From Syntrophomonadaceae bacterium (GTDB lineage Bacteria; Bacillota; Dethiobacteria; DTU022): a DNA stretch of 14,106 bases. Positions within the stretch are counted from its first letter, which is position 1. Each line of letters starts with the position of its first letter. The stretch spans positions 1-14,106 of the forward strand of contig SLHT01000202.1 in assembly GCA_007136055.1 (NCBI GenBank), in the 5' to 3' direction. The notes below the pieces were generated by a model. That model saw nothing but the letters and a program-made list of their open reading frames with translations. It was not told the origin of the DNA and did not search any database. A program made the position numbers and the translations under genes. Shown piece by piece: positions 1-5,957 of the stretch.

Positions 1-71
1 ATTATAATATCATTTAACTTTAGGTTATAATAACCAGTGCCCTCTATAAATTCTAGAAGCATATCCAGCAA
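1..71 (-). CDS. mmdB: Na+-transporting decarboxylase beta subunit, N-terminus (partial)
   Basis: This is the start of a gene that leaves the window at base 1; only about 23 codons are visible. Translating from base 71 gives LLDMLLEFIEGTGYYNLKLN followed by DII. This resembles the N-terminus of the OadB/MmdB/GcdB family, where an EF-hGTGf-N motif precedes the first membrane helix. In that family the beta subunit is the multi-spanning membrane protein that decarboxylates carboxybiotin and exports sodium. The gene follows the biotin carrier gene directly, which is the usual order (D-C-B). An AAAGGGG ribosome binding site lies 10 bases before a TTG at 71-69. An ATG three codons later (62-60) is the alternative start but is about 19 bases from that site. 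Too little sequence is present to tell which acyl-CoA or oxo acid is the substrate. Confidence 0.7.
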   Translation of the reverse strand, partial: MLDMLLEFIEGTGYYNLKLNDII

Positions 72-115
72 TTCAGCTCAACCCCTTTCTCAGTTCTGCA
101 GCAGCTTACACATTT

Positions 116-544
116 TTATGACAGGACAATTAAGGGGTCTCCGCTGCTAACAGTGTCACCTTTTTTAACCAAAACTTCCGCTACTGTTCCTGCCTGAGAA
201 GCTGTAAGTTCATTTTCCATTTTCATCGCTTCTAATACCATAAGGACATCGCCGCTTTTTATCTCATCACCTACATTAACTTTAACTTCAAGAATCGAAC
301 CGGGCATGGGAGCTTTAACGCTTGTGCCGCTTCCTGCTCCTGAACGCAGGGTTTGCTTCGGCTGGTCATTAACCGGGGCAGTTTCCTGTTTAACCGATGC
401 CGGCCCAGGTTTTTGCTGCGAGCCAGAAACAGGCGTGTCTTTTTCTTCAACTATTTCAGAAATACTCTTGCCGCTTTCCTTTTCAATTTCTTCAACCTGG
501 ACAGTATAAGATTGACCGTCAACGGTTACTTTAAATGTTTTCAC
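116..544 (-). CDS. mmdC: Biotin carboxyl carrier subunit of Na+-translocating decarboxylase
   Basis: This 142-residue protein carries the biotin that shuttles CO2 between the carboxyltransferase and the membrane beta subunit. The C-terminal half (about residues 75-142) is a biotinyl domain with the canonical EAMKMEN motif; the biotinylated lysine is K108. The N-terminus (MKTFKVTVDGQ) matches MmdC/GcdC-type carriers, and a Gln/Pro/Ser-rich flexible linker fills residues about 36-75. The start is GTG at 544-542, with AGGAGG 10 bases upstream. It overlaps the end of the upstream gamma/delta subunit gene by 14 bases, and the beta subunit follows 44 bases after its stop, so the three are surely cotranscribed. 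The family is certain. Assignment to methylmalonyl-CoA decarboxylase rather than oxaloacetate or glutaconyl-CoA decarboxylase is inference. Confidence 0.88.
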   Translation of the reverse strand: MKTFKVTVDGQSYTVQVEEIEKESGKSISEIVEEKDTPVSGSQQKPGPASVKQETAPVNDQPKQTLRSGAGSGTSVKAPMPGSILEVKVNVGDEIKSGDVLMVLEAMKMENELTASQAGTVAEVLVKKGDTVSSGDPLIVLS

Positions 545-929
545 GTTTCTTATTCCTCCTAATCTTTTCTAACTCCACCCTGTTTTCAAGCAGCTCTTTT
601 CTTCCGGCAAGGTGCCACCTGCCGGCGCTTGTGCTGCCCGAAGACTGAACCATAACATCTAGACTGCTGCTTCCCTTTAAGCTATGTTGATCCGACAGGT
701 ATTGATAAACAGCGGCAACAATGGCTGCCTTTTTGCGTCGCTCCTTAAGATCATCAACATCTTCACCTGTTGTGCTCCTTGCCGTGAGAAATTTAAAAGG
801 TTTTTGACCATCTTGCTTATAGAATAGACGCGAAAAAATAATTAAAATACCATAAAGACCGGCCAGGGTGACAATTACTACTGAAAATCCAATAACCATT
901 ACCTGAACTGCAAAATCAAAGTTCTGCAT
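531..929 (-). CDS. mmdD: Decarboxylase gamma/delta subunit (OadG/MmdD family)
   Basis: This small membrane-anchor subunit is about 132 residues long. It has one N-terminal transmembrane helix (roughly residues 8-30, rich in V/I/L/G and ending before SRLFYKQ) and a charged cytoplasmic remainder. It ends with a WHLAGRKELLENR segment, as in OAD-gamma family proteins (Pfam OAD_gamma). In the known complexes this subunit holds the carboxyltransferase and beta subunit together. I start it at the ATG at 929-927 because GGAGG lies 13 bases upstream; a longer reading to 974 would begin upstream of that ribosome binding site and is unlikely. It overlaps mmdC by 14 bases. It appears to be the first gene of the decarboxylase operon, and no carboxyltransferase (alpha) gene precedes it here. 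Confidence 0.8.
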   Translation of the reverse strand: MQNFDFAVQVMVIGFSVVIVTLAGLYGILIIFSRLFYKQDGQKPFKFLTARSTTGEDVDDLKERRKKAAIVAAVYQYLSDQHSLKGSSSLDVMVQSSGSTSAGRWHLAGRKELLENRVELEKIRRNKKRENI

Positions 930-1352
930 TATATATTTTATACCTCCATAAAAACATATACTAAATTTTATCACTTTCTTTACCTAATGAAAAGCTAGCC
1001 CTTTATTATTCCAACCCCTCATTACCCACTTCAAACCTGCTTAAAGTTTACACTATTGTTAGGCCCTTAATCCTGAAGTGCTGCACATTTTTGGCAAGAC
1101 TTTTTTGAGCGATCCCGCAAACGCCGATGTACACTATGTTTATAAGGGGTCATTTTGAAAACCAACTTTTATGGTAACGGCTTGTCCGGGTTAGGTAATC
1201 ACCAGCAAAATATTTCTTTTGGCAGCTGAGACGTAAGCAATTCTGCGCTTAAGCGATCAGTGAGCGCAAGCTTCAATAACCAACCGATAGCACGCTCTAA
1301 ACCAAAACATACTTGATTAACCGGTTACTTTAAGCTTTAAGCAACGAAGCAT
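930..1352. other. 423-base intergenic stretch without a confident gene
   Basis: Between the PHP gene and mmdD no frame holds a convincing gene. The end nearest mmdD carries its ribosome binding site and a candidate promoter. On the minus strand the middle shows short open stretches of about 20-30 codons in several frames. One (about 1248-1186) reads KRRIAYVSAAKRNILLVIT, which faintly recalls the conserved (E)RRLAYVxxTRAK segment of UvrD/PcrA-type helicases. Two more, at about 1165-1040, overlap in different frames. This could be a decayed gene or chance. No intrinsic terminator for the PHP gene is visible in this stretch. Confidence 0.5.
965..993 (-). promoter_or_regulatory. Candidate sigma-A promoter of the mmdDCB operon
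   Basis: On the minus strand TTTTCA (993-988) and TAAAAT (970-965) are separated by 17 bases. They match the -35 consensus at 4 of 6 positions and the -10 consensus at 5 of 6. Transcription would begin near 958 and give a leader of about 30 bases that includes the GGAGG site of mmdD. The position fits an operon start, but the -35 box is weak and the region is AT-rich, so chance is possible. Confidence 0.4.
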
Positions 1353-2174
1353 TCATTCAATATGTTCTTTTAACTTTTCCAGGTATGAATAAGACACTGC
1401 GCGGTGCGCGGGGTATGCAGGCCTCTGCAGGTTATCACCATGAAAATCTGAGCCTCCGGTTATAAGCAGGCCTTTTTCCACGGCCAGATCTTTGTAATAT
1501 CTGGCCAGCGTTTTGCTGTGATCGGGGTGGAAAACTTCTATCCCCTGCAACCCCAGGCAGGTCAATTTTTCGATCATTTTATTCCCATATTGGCCCGGAT
1601 GCGCTATAACCGGTATTGCGCCTACTTCAGCAAGTAAACTCATGACCTCTTTAAGAGCAGGGGTTCTACGCTGGACAAAAGCGGGGCAGTTCCGTCCGAG
1701 GTATAGAGTAAATGCCTCAGACAGGGTATGGACATACTTTTTTTTGTATAAAATCCTGGCCAGATGCATCCTGCCCGGAGCAGCCTCCCCTGCTTCAAAC
1801 AACACTTCTTCAGGGCTTACTTTAAAACCAAGCGCTTTAAGATTTTTTACAATTAACTCCATGCGCTTAAACCTTTCTTTCTGTATTTCTTCAAGCACAG
1901 TGTTTAAGTGTTCGCAGTAACGCGGGTAATAACCAAGAATATGAACTTCCTGCCCTTCTTCAAAAACACTTATTTCCACGCCTGGTATAAGCTCCATTTC
2001 CAGCTTTCGTGCTGCTTTAAAAGCTTCAGCCAAACCTCTTACAGTATCGTGATCGGTTATGCCTGCTGCCGAGAGGCCCGCATCAACAGCTATTTTTAGC
2101 AGCTGATGCGGGCTAAATAGCCCGTCTGAAGCATTACTATGCATATGAAAATCTACTTTTTTCTCCTCACTCAT
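1353..2174 (-). CDS. PHP-domain phosphoesterase (YciV/TrpH-like)
   Basis: This 273-residue protein of the polymerase-and-histidinol-phosphatase (PHP) superfamily is close to full family length. Metal-binding motifs are visible in order: HMH at residues 10-12 with D17, TDHD at about 40-43, E67 in IPGVEIS, an AHPG motif near residue 190, and GSDFHG near residue 243. Better-studied relatives (E. coli YciV/RNase AM and TrpH-type proteins) are metal-dependent nucleases or nucleotide phosphatases. The exact substrate cannot be read from the sequence, so I leave out a gene symbol. The start is ATG with AGGGGAG 9 bases upstream. That site begins only about 10 bases after the run of U's of the terminator that ends spoVS, so expression needs read-through or an initiation point inside the terminator region. 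The next gene downstream is more than 400 bases away. Confidence 0.85.
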   Translation of the reverse strand: MSEEKKVDFHMHSNASDGLFSPHQLLKIAVDAGLSAAGITDHDTVRGLAEAFKAARKLEMELIPGVEISVFEEGQEVHILGYYPRYCEHLNTVLEEIQKERFKRMELIVKNLKALGFKVSPEEVLFEAGEAAPGRMHLARILYKKKYVHTLSEAFTLYLGRNCPAFVQRRTPALKEVMSLLAEVGAIPVIAHPGQYGNKMIEKLTCLGLQGIEVFHPDHSKTLARYYKDLAVEKGLLITGGSDFHGDNLQRPAYPAHRAVSYSYLEKLKEHIE

Positions 2175-2198
2175 AATCCGCTTCTCCCCTGAACAAAC

Positions 2199-2232
2199 AA
2201 AAAAAACCCTCTCCAGGCAATTGTAAAGAGGG
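2199..2232 (-). terminator. Intrinsic terminator after spoVS
   Basis: The minus-strand transcript forms CCCTCT (2232-2227) paired with AGAGGG (2212-2207) around a 14-base loop, followed at once by eight T's (2206-2199). It lies 35 bases after the spoVS stop codon and 24 bases before the start codon of the PHP gene. Confidence 0.8.
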
Positions 2233-2262
2233 CGTATACAATTCCTTTCTAGTTTGTTTCAG
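2233..2262 (-). promoter_or_regulatory. Weak candidate promoter for the PHP gene overlapping the terminator
   Basis: CTGAAA (2262-2257) and TATACG (2238-2233) are 18 bases apart on the minus strand; each matches the sigma-A consensus at 4 of 6 positions. A transcript begun about 7 bases downstream, near 2226, would lack the 5' arm of the terminator and so escape it. Evidence is weak, and it is offered because the PHP gene otherwise has no promoter behind the terminator. Confidence 0.25.
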
Positions 2263-2267
2263 GTTTT

Positions 2268-2528
2268 TCAACGAGGTTCAATGATCAGCTTAATTGCTGT
2301 TCTTTCCTCACCGTCAATTTCGATATCCGTAAAGGCTGGTATACAAATTAAATCAATTCCACCCGGTGCGACAAAACCTCTCGCTATTGCTACTGCTTTT
2401 ACTGCCTGGTTCAAAGCGCCGGCCCCTATAGTTTGAATTTCGGCTCCTCCCCGTTCTCTGAGAACCCCTGCAAGTGCTCCTGCTACAGAATTAGGGTTAG
2501 ATTTTGCTGAGACCTTTAATACTTCCAT
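2268..2528 (-). CDS. spoVS: Stage V sporulation protein S
   Basis: This 86-residue protein matches SpoVS along its whole length, with the highly conserved start MEVLKVSAKSNPNSVAGALA and the later segments GAGALNQAVKA and ARGFVAPGG. SpoVS is a small Alba-like fold protein. In Bacillus subtilis its loss affects spore coat assembly and septation during sporulation, though its molecular role is unsettled. The start is ATG with GGAGG 9 bases upstream. The gene follows ymdB, as in many spore formers, but carries its own sigma-H-type promoter in the gap and its own terminator downstream. It is therefore likely a separate unit switched on at entry into sporulation. Confidence 0.95.
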   Translation of the reverse strand: MEVLKVSAKSNPNSVAGALAGVLRERGGAEIQTIGAGALNQAVKAVAIARGFVAPGGIDLICIPAFTDIEIDGEERTAIKLIIEPR

Positions 2529-2561
2529 TATTATGTGCCTCCTTCAGCGGATTTTACTACT

Positions 2562-2590
2562 ATATTCGCTTTTCAAAGCAAAAGTCCTGC
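2562..2590 (-). promoter_or_regulatory. Sigma-H promoter of spoVS
   Basis: The minus strand reads GCAGGACTT (2590-2582), 11 bases, then AGCGAATAT (2570-2562). The B. subtilis sigma-H consensus is RNAGGAWWW, 11-12 bases, RNNGAATWW. The -10 half matches completely, the -35 half at all but one position, and the spacing is right. spoVS is a known sigma-H-dependent gene in B. subtilis, which supports the call. Transcription would begin near 2555, leaving a leader of about 27 bases. A tandem 9-base repeat (TGAATTATA twice, 2592-2609) lies just upstream. Confidence 0.7.
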
Positions 2591-2621
2591 CTGAATTATA
2601 TGAATTATATGATACTTGCGG

Positions 2622-3407
2622 TTAAATTATGCCATACACCCTTTCAATAGCTTTTGCACTACCGTTATCCTCGTTTATATCTATAATTACACCATTGAAT
2701 ACTTTTTTTCCATCGGAGATAGTTAGCTTATGGGGCAGTTGGGTCAGGAACCTTTTCAGCGGTCCTTCAATATCTACACCCAGAATAGAATCATACAGAC
2801 CGGCCATCCCCACATCTGTAATATAGGCCGTTTTTTTTGGTAGTATTCTTTGATCTGCTGTTTGCACATGACTATGGGTGCCGATAACAGCGCTAACCCG
2901 TCCGTCGAGATACCAACCCAGGGCCTGCTTTTCGGATGTTGCTTCAGCATGAAAATCAACAATAACTGTTTTCACCTTCTGCTTAATTAATAAAAGTTCC
3001 CTGTCCGCTGCCAGAAAAGGGCAGTCGACATTCTTCATAAACACCCTGCCGATCAAATTTATAACCGCTATGCCGGGTCCGCCATTTGCCGGCTCAATAA
3101 TTACCGTGCCCTGTCCGGGAGTTGTTTTCAGCGGATAGTTAGCAGGCCGGATCATTCTTGGTTCATGATCGATAAAATTAAAAACATCTTTTTGATCCCA
3201 AATGTGATTGCCGCCGGTTATTACATCTATGTCCATGTTTCTTAACTCGATATAAATATTTTGAGTCATTCCCGCTCCACCGGCAGCGTTTTCACCATTA
3301 GCAATTGTAAAGTCTATCCTTTTTTTATCTTTTAGTTCAGGGAGGTACTGCTGCAGACAATCTCGGCCTGCTTTTCCGACAACATCACCAATAAATAGTA
3401 TGCGCAC
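2622..3407 (-). CDS. ymdB: YmdB-family metallophosphoesterase
   Basis: This 261-residue protein belongs to the YmdB/TIGR00282 calcineurin-like phosphoesterase family and is about the usual length. Metal-site motifs are GDVVGKAGR with D8, ANGEN with E39 and N40, GGNHIWD with N67 and H68, then DFHAEATSEK and GTHSHVQTAD in the second half. In B. subtilis YmdB hydrolyses 2',3'-cyclic nucleotides, is needed for biofilm and nanotube development, and is encoded next to rny as here. The start is GTG at 3407-3405, with a GAGG ribosome binding site about 10 bases upstream. A strong terminator separates it from rny, so it probably has its own promoter. spoVS follows after 93 bases. Confidence 0.93.
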   Translation of the reverse strand: MRILFIGDVVGKAGRDCLQQYLPELKDKKRIDFTIANGENAAGGAGMTQNIYIELRNMDIDVITGGNHIWDQKDVFNFIDHEPRMIRPANYPLKTTPGQGTVIIEPANGGPGIAVINLIGRVFMKNVDCPFLAADRELLLIKQKVKTVIVDFHAEATSEKQALGWYLDGRVSAVIGTHSHVQTADQRILPKKTAYITDVGMAGLYDSILGVDIEGPLKRFLTQLPHKLTISDGKKVFNGVIIDINEDNGSAKAIERVYGII

Positions 3408-3462
3408 CCTGACAACCTCATTTCCTTGATTAAATGTTTCACATTTTTTTCAAAACAATTAT

Positions 3463-3492
3463 ATTATCTACATCTGATAACCCGTCTGTCTC
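3463..3492 (-). promoter_or_regulatory. Candidate promoter of ymdB
   Basis: GAGACA (3492-3487) and GATAAT (3468-3463), 18 bases apart on the minus strand, match sigma-A boxes at 4 and 5 of 6 positions. An overlapping TATAAT (3463-3458) has no -35 box at a good distance. Since the rny terminator lies upstream, some promoter is expected in this gap. Just downstream, at 3432-3446, is a perfect inverted repeat AAATGT-GAA-ACATTT that could be an operator. Confidence 0.35.
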
Positions 3493-3586
3493 TATACCTG
3501 GTCTCCTAAACCGGATACACACTTTCCTGCAAAATTAATTTCATATAACTCCTTCTGTTACGGTCAGCCATCTTCTTGCCCTACTG

Positions 3587-3616
3587 AAAGAAAGTGCCCG
3601 TTCGGGCACTTTCTTT
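3587..3616 (-). terminator. Intrinsic terminator after rny
   Basis: A perfect 14-base inverted repeat, AAAGAAAGTGCCCG (3587-3600) and CGGGCACTTTCTTT (3603-3616), is separated by two bases. It lies 29 bases after the rny stop. The minus-strand transcript ends the stem with CUUUCUUUC, a moderate U-rich tail. The symmetry means it could also act on any plus-strand transcript. Confidence 0.85.
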
Positions 3617-3645
3617 TCATAACTGCTTACCTCAGATCGTTCTGG

Positions 3646-5181
3646 TTATTTTGCGTAATCAACGGCTCTTGTTTCCCGAATCACTGTTACTTTAATCTGG
3701 CCCGGATATTCAAGTTCACCTTCAATTTTATTAACTATATCCCTGGCTACCTGGATGGAAGTATAATCATCAATTCGATCCGGCTTAACCATAATCCTGA
3801 TTTCACGTCCGGCATGAATAGCATAAGACTTTTCGACGCCTTCGAAAGAATCAGCAATATTCTCCAATTTTTCCAAGCGCTTGATATATGCTTCCAGTGT
3901 CTCGCGTCTGGCTCCGGGTCTGACAGCTGATATGGCATCAGCTGACTGGATCAGAACTGCTTCCAGTGTATTAAAATCAACATCTCCGTGGTGAGCTTCA
4001 ATGGCATTGGTAATGGCAGGCGTTTCTTTGTATTTTTTGGCTAATTCAGCACCGATCTGAACATGAGAACCTTCTGTTTCATGATCAATTGCTTTACCGA
4101 TGTCATGAAGCAGGCCTGCTCTCTTGGCAAAGGTAACATCCAACCCTAGCTCTGCAGCCATTATTCCGGCCAGGTGGGAAACTTCGATAGAATGTTGCAG
4201 CACGTTTTGCCCGTAACTGGTCCTGAAGCGCAGTTTACCCAGTAATACCACAATGTCGGGATGCAAGCCGTGGACTCTTGATTCAAAAGTAGCACGCTCA
4301 CCTTCTTCTTTAATCTGGGCATCAACTTCTTTGCGTGTCTTTTCAACAATTTCCTCGATCCGGGCAGGATGGATCCGTCCGTCGCTTACCAGTTTTTCCA
4401 GGGCAAGGCGGGCAACTTCTCGCCTGATCGGATCAAACCCTGAAATAATCACTGCTTCAGGGGTATCATCAATAATAAGATCAATACCGGTTAATGTTTC
4501 CAACGCCCGGATATTGCGTCCTTCACGACCGATTATCCGGCCCTTCATTTCATCGTTGGGCAGTGAAACCACAGACACGGTCGACTCAGTCACATGATCG
4601 GCCGCATATCGCTGTATCGCAAGGGTAACTATTTCTCGCGCTTTCTTTTCACCTTCCGCTTTAGCCTGGCTTTCCATATCTTTTACCATGCTGAGCATCT
4701 CATGCTCAATTTCATTTCTGACCCTCTGTAAAAGCAGATCCTTGGCCTCATCGGACGTCATTCCTGACACTCTTTCCAATTCAGCAAACTGCTGCTGTTG
4801 CAGCTTATCCAGCTCTTCCCTGAATTTTATGTTACCTTCTTCTTTGCACTTCAACTCTTCCTCTTTACGTTCTACGTTTTCGAGCTTACGATCAAGACTT
4901 TCTTCTTTTTGATCTAATCTCCGTTCCAGGCGCTGCAATTCCGATCGTCTCTCTTTACTTTCTTTATCCAGTTCACTTCTGAGGCGATGAACTTCTTCCT
5001 TGGCTTCTAGTTGTTTTTCACGTTTAAGAGCTTTTGCTTCCTGGTTTGCTTCTTCGATAATTCTTTTTGCTGCTGATTCAGCAGAAGATATCTTTGCTTC
5101 AGCAGTAATCTTGCGGATAAAATAGCCGCCCCCTAGACCTGCAATTAGGGCAGCTATAATCATAAGTAGGCTTTCCAACAT
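3646..5181 (-). CDS. rny: Ribonuclease Y
   Basis: This 511-residue membrane-anchored endoribonuclease initiates bulk mRNA decay in Firmicutes. It has a single N-terminal membrane helix (about residues 3-23, ending in the Gly-rich stretch LGGGYFIRK). A long, highly charged coiled coil follows to about residue 190. Next comes a KH RNA-binding domain with GRIIGREGRN and DDTPE near residues 215-245. The HD hydrolase domain carries the catalytic pair in LLHDIGKAIDHE near residue 358. The length is typical and no key residue is missing. The start is ATG with GGAGGTG 8 bases upstream. The gene has its own strong promoter behind recX, a roughly 235-base leader interrupted by a terminator, and a second terminator after its stop, so it seems to be a single-gene unit controlled in its leader. 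Confidence 0.97.
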   Translation of the reverse strand: MLESLLMIIAALIAGLGGGYFIRKITAEAKISSAESAAKRIIEEANQEAKALKREKQLEAKEEVHRLRSELDKESKERRSELQRLERRLDQKEESLDRKLENVERKEEELKCKEEGNIKFREELDKLQQQQFAELERVSGMTSDEAKDLLLQRVRNEIEHEMLSMVKDMESQAKAEGEKKAREIVTLAIQRYAADHVTESTVSVVSLPNDEMKGRIIGREGRNIRALETLTGIDLIIDDTPEAVIISGFDPIRREVARLALEKLVSDGRIHPARIEEIVEKTRKEVDAQIKEEGERATFESRVHGLHPDIVVLLGKLRFRTSYGQNVLQHSIEVSHLAGIMAAELGLDVTFAKRAGLLHDIGKAIDHETEGSHVQIGAELAKKYKETPAITNAIEAHHGDVDFNTLEAVLIQSADAISAVRPGARRETLEAYIKRLEKLENIADSFEGVEKSYAIHAGREIRIMVKPDRIDDYTSIQVARDIVNKIEGELEYPGQIKVTVIRETRAVDYAK

Positions 5182-5235
5182 GCTTTTTCACCTCCATTTC
5201 GTAGTAATGGCAGTCCTTAAGTTTTCATTTAATAT

Positions 5236-5264
5236 AAAAAGCTGTGTCCAGGACACAGCTTTTT
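5236..5264 (-). terminator. Intrinsic terminator in the rny leader
   Basis: AAAAAGCTGTGTCC (5236-5249) and GGACACAGCTTTTT (5251-5264) are perfect inverted repeats one base apart, so the hairpin is strong with an A-tract before and a U-tract after on either strand. It lies about 195 bases after the recX stop and 54 bases before the rny start codon, but downstream of the rny promoter. It would stop read-through from recX and also cut short the rny transcript itself unless something prevents it. Confidence 0.85.
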
Positions 5265-5417
5265 AAGTGAAAAGTCGGATAAAGGGTACAATTATCCCTT
5301 AATAATAAAAGAAAGATTATATTTGCTTTTTTTATCTATCCTCAGTACCTCACGGCACTACAGACTTTTCCTCATTAGTTATGAACTGAACTACTATTGT
5401 AAATATATTAGCTTTCT
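5236..5417 (-). ncRNA. Structured leader RNA or small RNA upstream of rny
   Basis: A strong promoter at 5452-5424 and a strong terminator ending at 5236 define a transcript of about 180 bases with no ORF of note. By eye it folds well. Helix P1 pairs GAAAAGUC (5370-5363) with GACUUUUC (5276-5269). Hairpin P2 is AGUGCC-GUGA-GGUACU (5359-5344), with a GNRA-type tetraloop and one G-U pair. Helix P3 pairs GGAUA (5341-5337) with UAUCC (5281-5277), stacked directly on P1. Together these make a three-way junction joined by UGU and GA. Inside P3 are an A-rich/U-rich helix and a GGG/CCC hairpin (5300-5282). I do not recognise a known riboswitch, T-box or 6S RNA. It may be an attenuating leader of rny or an independent small RNA. 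The fold is inferred without energy calculation or comparison. Confidence 0.45.
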
Positions 5418-5423
5418 GTAATA

Positions 5424-5452
5424 ATTGTAGCCTTTAAAAGATATTATGTCAA
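5424..5452 (-). promoter_or_regulatory. Strong sigma-A promoter of the rny leader
   Basis: On the minus strand a perfect TTGACA (5452-5447) is followed after exactly 17 bases by TACAAT (5429-5424), which matches 5 of 6. Transcription should begin near 5417. It lies immediately after the recX stop codon and about 240 bases before the rny start. Confidence 0.8.
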
Positions 5453-5459
5453 GATAAGA

Positions 5460-5927
5460 TTACTCAGAAAGATCATAATCTTTCAAGGCCTTTAGAATCA
5501 ATTCATCCTGAAAACCTTTCCTTTTGAGATACCCAATCTGACGGTTTACCCAGCGCTGATCAATCTGGTCACCGCAGGGCATTCGTTTAGCTAACAAATC
5601 TCTAATTCTGAGCAGATCTTCTTCAGAATCAAACATTTCTGATATCAGTTCATCGATAACCTGTTTTCTCACACCCTTCATTTGCAATTCGAAGCGGACT
5701 TTTTTCACACCCTGCCCGTTCATTTTGCGGTAACTGATAAAATCCGAGGCAAATTTATAATCTTCTATGTAACCATATTCTTTCATTTCTTTTAAAACTG
5801 CTTCTGCTACGTTAACTTCATAACCTTTTCGTTTTAGGTAATCAGTTACCTCTTTGGCGCTGCGCGCCCTGTAAGTAAGCAGACGTAAAACCCTGCTGCG
5901 CGCTTTTTTAAATGTCTTTTCATCCAT
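5460..5927 (-). CDS. recX: RecX family regulator of RecA
   Basis: This 155-residue RecX protein is in the short range of the family. It is highly basic and built of helical three-helix repeats. Visible family features are ALRLLTYRARS-like spacing in VLRLLTYRARSAKEV, LKRKGY, and the central YGYIEDYKFA. A repeat of the same pattern (GVKKVRFELQMKG, then YLKRKGF near the C-terminus) follows. RecX binds RecA filaments and modulates recombinase activity. The gene starts 30 bases after recA with GGAG 10 bases upstream of an ATG, so it is cotranscribed with recA, the standard arrangement. It is the last gene of the ftsK-recX run. Confidence 0.9.
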   Translation of the reverse strand: MDEKTFKKARSRVLRLLTYRARSAKEVTDYLKRKGYEVNVAEAVLKEMKEYGYIEDYKFASDFISYRKMNGQGVKKVRFELQMKGVRKQVIDELISEMFDSEEDLLRIRDLLAKRMPCGDQIDQRWVNRQIGYLKRKGFQDELILKALKDYDLSE

Positions 5928-5957
5928 GTTCAGCCAACTCCAACTGCGTATCTGCTG

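Noticed and set aside
930..974. Fifteen-codon N-terminal extension of mmdD
   Set aside because: The extension would begin upstream of the GGAGG site and run through it; the ATG at 929 fits the family's short N-terminus before the membrane helix.
1082..1165. Minus-strand ORF of 27 codons beginning MTPYKHSVHRRL
   Set aside because: No ribosome binding site precedes it, two other frames are equally open there, and I recognise no family. It is mentioned only as part of the unexplained gap.
4253..4597. Plus-strand open frame of 114 codons opposite rny
   Set aside because: It lies wholly antisense to the KH-HD region of a clear RNase Y gene, has no ribosome binding site that I can see, and its Ser/Arg-rich composition is what the complement of such a gene gives. 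The other plus-strand frames have the same problem.
5281..5300. AAGGG-N9-CCCTT inverted repeat as the recX terminator
   Set aside because: The stem is only five pairs with a nine-base loop and is not followed by a U-run. It fits better as a hairpin within the rny leader.
5236..5417. 6S RNA or tmRNA identity for the rny leader transcript
   Set aside because: The size of about 180 bases is right for 6S RNA, but the fold I see is a multi-branched junction rather than one long rod with a central bubble. No tRNA-like ends for tmRNA are present.
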